From Helicobacter felis ATCC 49179 (GTDB lineage: Bacteria > Campylobacterota > Campylobacteria > Campylobacterales > Helicobacteraceae): a stretch of 64,000 bases of DNA. Below, one piece after another: positions 57,507-64,000 of this stretch (positions within the stretch are counted from its first letter, which is position 1; each line of letters begins with the position of its first letter). Below the pieces are notes generated by a model. The model saw only the letters and a list, made by a program, of their open reading frames with translations. It was not told the origin of the DNA and ran no database searches. Position numbers and translations under genes: made by a program. The stretch is from NCBI RefSeq assembly GCF_000200595.1, contig NC_014810.2:248001-312000 (forward strand). The letters are read 5' to 3'.

Positions 57507-57582
57507 TGGTGGTCGCTATAAGACTCGAACTTATGACATCCACCTTGTAAGGGTGGCGCTCTACCAACTGAGCTAAGCGACC
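57507..57582 (-). tRNA. tRNA-Val (TAC)
   Basis: Acceptor GGTCGCT pairs with AGCGACC; the loop CTTACAA gives anticodon TAC; CCA encoded. Confidence 0.95.
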
Positions 57583-57586
57583 TAAG

Positions 57587-57661
57587 TGGTGACTCCTAGG
57601 GGATTTGAACCCCTGTAACCACCGTGAAAGGGTGGTATCCTAACCACTAGATGAAGGAGCC
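57587..57661 (-). tRNA. tRNA-Glu (TTC), second copy
   Basis: Acceptor GGCTCCT pairs with AGGAGTC; the loop CTTTCAC gives anticodon TTC; CCA encoded. Acceptor and T-stem differ from the first copy. Confidence 0.93.
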
Positions 57662-57662
57662 T

Positions 57663-57738
57663 TGGTGACCCGTGCTGGATTCGAACCAGCGGCCCATTCC
57701 TTAAAAGGGAATTGCTCTACCTGCTGAGCTAACGGGTC
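57663..57738 (-). tRNA. tRNA-Lys (TTT)
   Basis: Acceptor GACCCGT pairs with ACGGGTC; the loop CTTTTAA gives anticodon TTT; CCA encoded. Confidence 0.95.
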
Positions 57739-57837
57739 AAATGACACAAAAACGCAATATTACACTTTTTACAAGGCTTTGTCAAGACTAAATGTGCTAA
57801 AATTGGTCATTTATTAATAAATTCTCAAAGGTTGTGC

Positions 57838-58686
57838 ATGGGTTTTGCCGATTTCCTCAAGAGTCTTAAGAAAAATAGGGTGCAATCTTCAGAAAAAGAC
57901 ATGCCTAGTCATTGGATTAAATGCCCGCAGTGCAACGCGCTGATGTACTATAAAGAGGTGTTTGCCAAATATCATGTTTGCTTGAAGTGTCATTACCATT
58001 TTCGCATGAGTGCTAACGATCGCATTGACTTCCTCTGCGATCCGGGGACTTTTGTTGAATTTGATAAAGAGCTCAGACCTGTTGATCCGCTCAACTTTGT
58101 AGATAAAGAAAGTTATAAGCAACGCGTCAAAAAATACCAAGCCAAGACAGGGCGGCCAAGTTCGGTGATTAGCGGAGAGGGGGAGATTAATGAGATTAGA
58201 ATGCAAATTGTCATCTTTGATTTTGCCTTTATGGGGGGCTCTTTGGGTTCTGTAGAGGGGGAAAAGATTGTGCGCGCCATTGATCGAGCGGTGCAAAAAC
58301 GCCAAGCTCTTTTGATTGTTTCAGCTAGCGGAGGTGCTAGAATGCAGGAATCCACTTACGCGCTCATGCAAATGGCAAAAACTAGCGCAGCTCTTAACAA
58401 ACTCTCTGAGGCGAAGTTGCCCTTTATTTCCCTGCTCACAGACCCAACTTTTGGAGGTGTGAGCGCGTCTTTTGCCTTTTTGGGCGATCTCATCATTGCT
58501 GAACCGGGTGCTATGATAGGTTTTGCTGGTGCGCGCGTGATCAAGCAGACGATCGGCGCAGAATTGCCTCAAGGTTTTCAAAGTGCAGAATTTTTGTTAG
58601 AACATGGTTTAATTGACATGATCATCCAGCGTAAAGACCTCAAAAAGAGCATTAGCGATCTAGTGGGTATGCTTACGCACACATGA
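57838..58686 (+). CDS. accD: acetyl-CoA carboxylase carboxyltransferase subunit beta
   Basis: 282 residues. The N-terminal zinc ribbon is visible as CPQC and CLKC. The carboxyltransferase core has the oxyanion-hole regions SASGGARMQEST and SLLTDPTFGGVSASFA. It makes malonyl-CoA with AccA. ATG at 57838 has AAGG upstream; an in-frame TTG two codons earlier is less likely. rlmH overlaps its stop. Confidence 0.96.
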   Translation: MGFADFLKSLKKNRVQSSEKDMPSHWIKCPQCNALMYYKEVFAKYHVCLKCHYHFRMSANDRIDFLCDPGTFVEFDKELRPVDPLNFVDKESYKQRVKKYQAKTGRPSSVISGEGEINEIRMQIVIFDFAFMGGSLGSVEGEKIVRAIDRAVQKRQALLIVSASGGARMQESTYALMQMAKTSAALNKLSEAKLPFISLLTDPTFGGVSASFAFLGDLIIAEPGAMIGFAGARVIKQTIGAELPQGFQSAEFLLEHGLIDMIIQRKDLKKSISDLVGMLTHT

Positions 58687-59114
58687 CTTATTGTGTCTAT
58701 GCTATTTCTAAACCCAATCCTAAACTCGCCCCTCTTGTTGCGCACTATCAACGCCAGTGCCTGCAATTTGGTGCAAAGCTACAGATTGTAGATATTAGCC
58801 CCAGTAAGCATAATAGCAAGGTTAGCTACACCAAAGCTCTGCAACCCTATCTCACACCCCACACACACCTCCTAGCTCTGCACCCAAGTGGGCATACCCA
58901 CACTAGCGAGAGTTTTAGCCAACTTTTAGCCTCACATGCCCGTGTGCATTTTTTTATTGCAGGAGCTTTTGGATTTGATCAAAACTTTTTAGATCGATGT
59001 GTCCCTCTTTCTTTGAGCGCGCTCACTTTAAGTCATGAGATCGCTAAATTAGTGTTGTGTGAGCAAATTTTTAGAGCTCTAAGTCTATTAAACAACCATC
59101 CCTATCACAAATAA
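58683..59114 (+). CDS. rlmH: 23S rRNA pseudouridine-1915 N3-methyltransferase
   Basis: 143 residues of the SPOUT class. The SAM-binding knot is FFIAGAFGFDQNFLDR, followed by SALTLSHEIAKLVLCEQIFR and the invariant NNHPYHK end. It overlaps accD (ATGA), so they are coupled. Confidence 0.92.
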   Translation: MTYCVYAISKPNPKLAPLVAHYQRQCLQFGAKLQIVDISPSKHNSKVSYTKALQPYLTPHTHLLALHPSGHTHTSESFSQLLASHARVHFFIAGAFGFDQNFLDRCVPLSLSALTLSHEIAKLVLCEQIFRALSLLNNHPYHK

Positions 59115-59135
59115 GGACTATTAGTTACTTTGAGC

Positions 59136-59141
59136 TATAAT
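59136..59141 (+). promoter_or_regulatory. -10 box of the gene at 59162
   Basis: TATAAT 21 bases before the ATG; GGAGG lies in between. Confidence 0.5.
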
Positions 59142-59161
59142 GCACATTTTGGAGGAAATTT

Positions 59162-60177
59162 ATGAAACTACGCTACTACACGGCCTTCACAGCTCTATTC
59201 ATCATTGCGCTAGGGTGGTATGTGCACGGCATTGCCCCGGGCCATTTTATTGTCTCTGTCTCTACAAGCACTTTAGATCTACCCATTGCTCTTTGGATCG
59301 TTGGGGTAGTGTTGCTTTTTTTGGGTTCACTCTACTCTTCGTGCTTTATGGCAATATCATGGGTCTATTTACACGCTACCACGAACGGCGTGATATGGAG
59401 AAATTGATACAACAGATCATAGAGCAGGACATCAAGGACACCTTTAGCAAATCGCATTACCATAACCCCACTTTCGCGACTCTCTCTAGGGTTCTGGGTC
59501 GTTTTGATCTCCATGCTGATCCAAGCAGTCCTGAGAGTGGGCATGAGAAAATCGATCGCCTCTTCACCTATTACCAAGATATTAATGAGGATCGAGTCGT
59601 GGACTTGCATAAATACGATTTTGCACGCCAAAATCCTTTTTATCTCCATAATCTGCAAAATCAAATCCATCAAGACCTCAAGTGTGCTCAGGACTTTCTC
59701 AAAAGAGAAGATTTAAGCCCTGAAATCAAACAAGCCGCGCTCATCGCCATTATTCAGCGTGGATCGAGCAAGGATTTATCTAAGGCACTCAAGGGATCGC
59801 AACACCTTTTAAACAAGGAAATTTTAAAGCATTTGCTAGATGCCTATTGGCATGGCAAAACTACACTAGATCAAGAGGAAATGGTGCGCTTGTGCGCTTT
59901 AGTAGGCTACGAGGGCAAAGATTATTTGCAATTGGCTAAACAATCTAAGGCTCTGCTTGCTCCGGATGCGCGCTTTAAATTCTTTGAGGCGTTGGCAACC
60001 AAAGATGAGCGCGCTGAAAAAAGTTTTCTATATGTTTTGCTTGATTTAGAGATGATCGATCAGGCTAGAGAACGCTTGAGTAGCCACCCTAAAGACGAAT
60101 TTATGGTGATCAATGCCTATTTGGAACTTAAGGCCACAGATAAAACTTATCCGCTTGAAGTCTTTTTTGGGGTGTGA
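59162..60177 (+). CDS. membrane-anchored protein, frame broken at a 7-T tract
   Basis: GGAGG precedes the ATG at 59162. The first frame gives two hydrophobic segments (YYTAFTALFIIALGWYVHGI and LPIALWIVGVVLLF) and ends at 59407. The other frame carries on after T7 (59316-59322) as GFTLLFVLYGNIMGLFTRYH and stays open to 60177, with a helical cytoplasmic part. T8 would join them to about 338 residues. The first frame without the second half lacks a good ending, and the frame opening at 59140 gives a poor N-terminus, so a frameshift is the best reading. LapA-like two-helix anchor; function is unknown. Confidence 0.65.
59316..59322 (+). repeat. 7-T homopolymer at a frame break
   Basis: Seven T within the second transmembrane segment of the gene at 59162; one additional T restores the long frame. 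Confidence 0.8.
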
Positions 60178-60232
60178 TTCGCATAAGAAAATAACCAAGA
60201 GGCCGATTTAATGGGTAAAACAAGGAGGCAAC

Positions 60233-60604
60233 ATGTCTTCTTTTACCGGCAATCTGACTCATATCAATCAGAATGCGCCCTTTGGATCGATTGTTTATCA
60301 GAACGCTCTGCCCAAACTTGACCAAGAGAGTCAAAAAGAGTTTATTGAGAGGTTGCAAGCCATCCAAGAGACCCGTGCTTTGGAAAAAAATAAGGCCGTG
60401 CACAGAGATAAGGAGGAATCTCCTCCTCAACAACGGCAGTCCCAACAAGAACAACCCCAAATGGATCGGCGTTGTCTCAATGGGGATAAACGCCACTGCT
60501 ACCATGGCCACTATTATAGCGACAGCGCGCTAGATCGTGCGCTAGAGAATACTGAAGAACTTGAAGGATTCTTAGAACCCCATGTTTTGGATGTTATTAT
60601 TTAA
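60233..60604 (+). CDS. small hydrophilic protein, unknown function
   Basis: 123 residues, no signal or membrane segment. AAGGAGG is ideally spaced from the ATG. Sequence features: an N-terminal NAPFGSIVYQNALPKLD, a Gln-rich middle (PPQQRQSQQEQPQ), and a Cys/His cluster (RRCLNGDKRHCYHGHYY) that could bind a metal. Family not recognised. Confidence 0.7.
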   Translation: MSSFTGNLTHINQNAPFGSIVYQNALPKLDQESQKEFIERLQAIQETRALEKNKAVHRDKEESPPQQRQSQQEQPQMDRRCLNGDKRHCYHGHYYSDSALDRALENTEELEGFLEPHVLDVII

Positions 60605-60653
60605 TATTCATTCATAATTTTAAGGATTGCTTTTGGAGGGGTTAGCGATTTGC

Positions 60654-60659
60654 TATAAT
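60654..60659 (+). promoter_or_regulatory. extended -10 box of rclA
   Basis: TTTGCTATAAT lies 38 bases before the rclA ATG; the TG extension is a strong sigma-80 feature. Confidence 0.6.
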
Positions 60660-60696
60660 CCCTGTTGATATTCTAAATTATTTATGGAGGACATGC

Positions 60697-63094
<2,398 letters not shown>

Positions 63095-63114
63095 ATTCTT
63101 TAAGATTCTTGGCG

Positions 63115-63120
63115 TATAAT
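63115..63120 (+). promoter_or_regulatory. -10 box of the cytochrome c peroxidase gene
   Basis: TATAAT 36 bases before the ATG, with AAGGA as ribosome site. Confidence 0.6.
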
Positions 63121-63155
63121 TTTCTCATTTAAACTACTTTATAAGGAATACGCCA

Positions 63156-64000
63156 ATGAAAATAAAAAATTTGTTCAAAGTGTCTTTTATGTCTGTAGGT
63201 CTGTGCGCTGCCCTTTATGCTAAGCCAAGCCACCATACCATAAGTGCGCAAGAATTGATTAAGAAAGCCCTAGACGCTAATCTTATGCCCATGCCAACAG
63301 GCAAGGTTTTAGATAAATATCTCAAAGATAAGGTGCGCGACTTAGGTCTTTCTTATAAGGGTGCTGTGCTCACTAAGGCGCAAATTGAGTTAGGAAAAAT
63401 GCTCTACCTAGACCCTAGAATTTCTACTTCTTATCTTATTTCTTGCAACACATGCCATAACTTAGGCATGGCAGGGGTAGATACTGTATCACGAGCTGTA
63501 GGAGAGGGCTGGAAACCTAACCCCCATTTTTTAAATTCCCCCACCGTGTATAATTCCGTCTTTAATGCGGTGCAGTTTTGGGATGGGCGTGTGGCACACC
63601 TAGACGATCAGGCTAAAGGCCCCATCAGCAACCCGGTAGAAATGAATGCCGATCCTAAAGTTGTGGAAGCTAAGATCAATTCTATGCCCGGCTATGTCAA
63701 AGCCTTTAAACGCGCCTATGGCAACAATGTTAAAATCGATCTTAACTTGATCACAGATACGATTGCTATGTTTGAAGCCACACTCAACACCCCTAGCCGT
63801 TTTGACGACTTTTTGCGGGGCAATGTCAAAGCACTAAGTCCTAAAGAACAAGAGGGCTTGTCTTTATTCCTAGAAAAGGGCTGTGCAGGTTGCCACAATG
63901 GAATCAACTTAGGAGGCACTATGCAACCTTTCCAAGTGGCTGCCCCTTATGAATTTGCCAATGTGGGGGATTTCAAGGGAGATAAAAACGGCATGGTCAA
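63156..64000 (+). CDS. ccpA: diheme cytochrome c peroxidase, C-terminus outside window
   Basis: The first 281 residues of a periplasmic protein: a signal peptide (1-22), then two haem-binding CXXCH motifs, SCNTCHNLG (near 98) and GCAGCHNGI (near 245). The body reads AVQFWDGRVAHLDDQAKGP and EAKINSMPGYVKAFK, typical of bacterial CcpA/MauG-type peroxidases that reduce hydrogen peroxide with electrons from cytochrome c. Runs off the right edge. Confidence 0.93.
   Translation, partial: MKIKNLFKVSFMSVGLCAALYAKPSHHTISAQELIKKALDANLMPMPTGKVLDKYLKDKVRDLGLSYKGAVLTKAQIELGKMLYLDPRISTSYLISCNTCHNLGMAGVDTVSRAVGEGWKPNPHFLNSPTVYNSVFNAVQFWDGRVAHLDDQAKGPISNPVEMNADPKVVEAKINSMPGYVKAFKRAYGNNVKIDLNLITDTIAMFEATLNTPSRFDDFLRGNVKALSPKEQEGLSLFLEKGCAGCHNGINLGGTMQPFQVAAPYEFANVGDFKGDKNGMV

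Noticed and set aside
59140..60177. Taking the 59140 frame as one intact 345-aa gene
   Set aside because: Its first 60 residues are not protein-like (many Cys/His, no good ribosome site), while the 59162 frame has GGAGG and a clean membrane anchor.

Overview
The window looks like chromosome of a gastric non-pylori Helicobacter (felis / heilmannii / bizzozeronii type). Gene blocks follow Helicobacter pylori order: the amino-acid ABC transporter; nadK-recN-NFACT; purD-RDD-lptD-PRTase-pnp-atpE; fliF-fliG-fliH-dxs; rpsP-khpA-rimM-trmD-rplS; ndk-yceD-like-rpmF-plsX-fabH; and accD-rlmH. It also has genes I do not associate with H. pylori, notably a lone napA and an RclA-type oxidoreductase. The species call is an inference from gene content; no rRNA is present.

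Layout. 1-11 kb: a cut-off D-2-hydroxyacid dehydrogenase, a soluble double-PAS chemoreceptor, a four-gene amino-acid ABC operon, acnB, two tandem DsbC/DsbG-like periplasmic proteins without a CXXC motif, mqnA, and a TSUP-family permease. 11-18.6 kb: one giant VacA-like autotransporter (2478 aa). 18.7-30.6 kb: housekeeping genes (nadK, recN, NFACT), a 6S RNA candidate, purD, an RDD protein, lptD, a PRTase-like protein, pnp, atpE, two tRNA-Leu genes and a His-rich periplasmic protein. 30.7-37 kb: dxs and the flagellar basal-body genes fliH, fliG and fliF, then a PAP2 phosphatase whose N-terminus looks frameshifted. 37-43.5 kb: an accessory region with orphan napA, a broken Sel1/Hcp-like gene, rnhB, a Sel1-repeat gene carrying a 12-G tract, and the remains of an AAA-ATPase two-gene cassette. 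43.5-48.8 kb: ribosomal, tRNA-modification and fatty-acid genes. 48.9-52.3 kb: a large lipoprotein gene split by an IS607-type element. 52.3-64 kb: dnaN, an AAA ATPase, der, a lipoprotein, five tRNAs, accD, rlmH, a frameshifted membrane protein, rclA, ansB and a cut-off cytochrome c peroxidase.

The main theme is instability at simple sequences. A 15-G tract forms a potential hairpin between the ABC binding-protein gene and the chemoreceptor gene. A 12-G tract lies inside the Sel1 gene, now in frame. A 10-A tract breaks the first DsbC-like gene and a 7-T tract breaks the membrane gene after rlmH; in both, a one-base change would restore a long coding frame. tnpB of the IS607 element is also one T short of an intact frame. 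These could be phase-variation switches, transcriptional-slippage sites, fixed mutations or sequencing errors; the sequence alone cannot decide.

I found no CRISPR array, prophage, restriction-modification system or clearly new multi-gene system. The best leads are the phase-variable Sel1 gene, the decayed AAA-ATPase cassette next to it, the orphan NapA, and the IS607 insertion with a potential TnpB guide RNA end.
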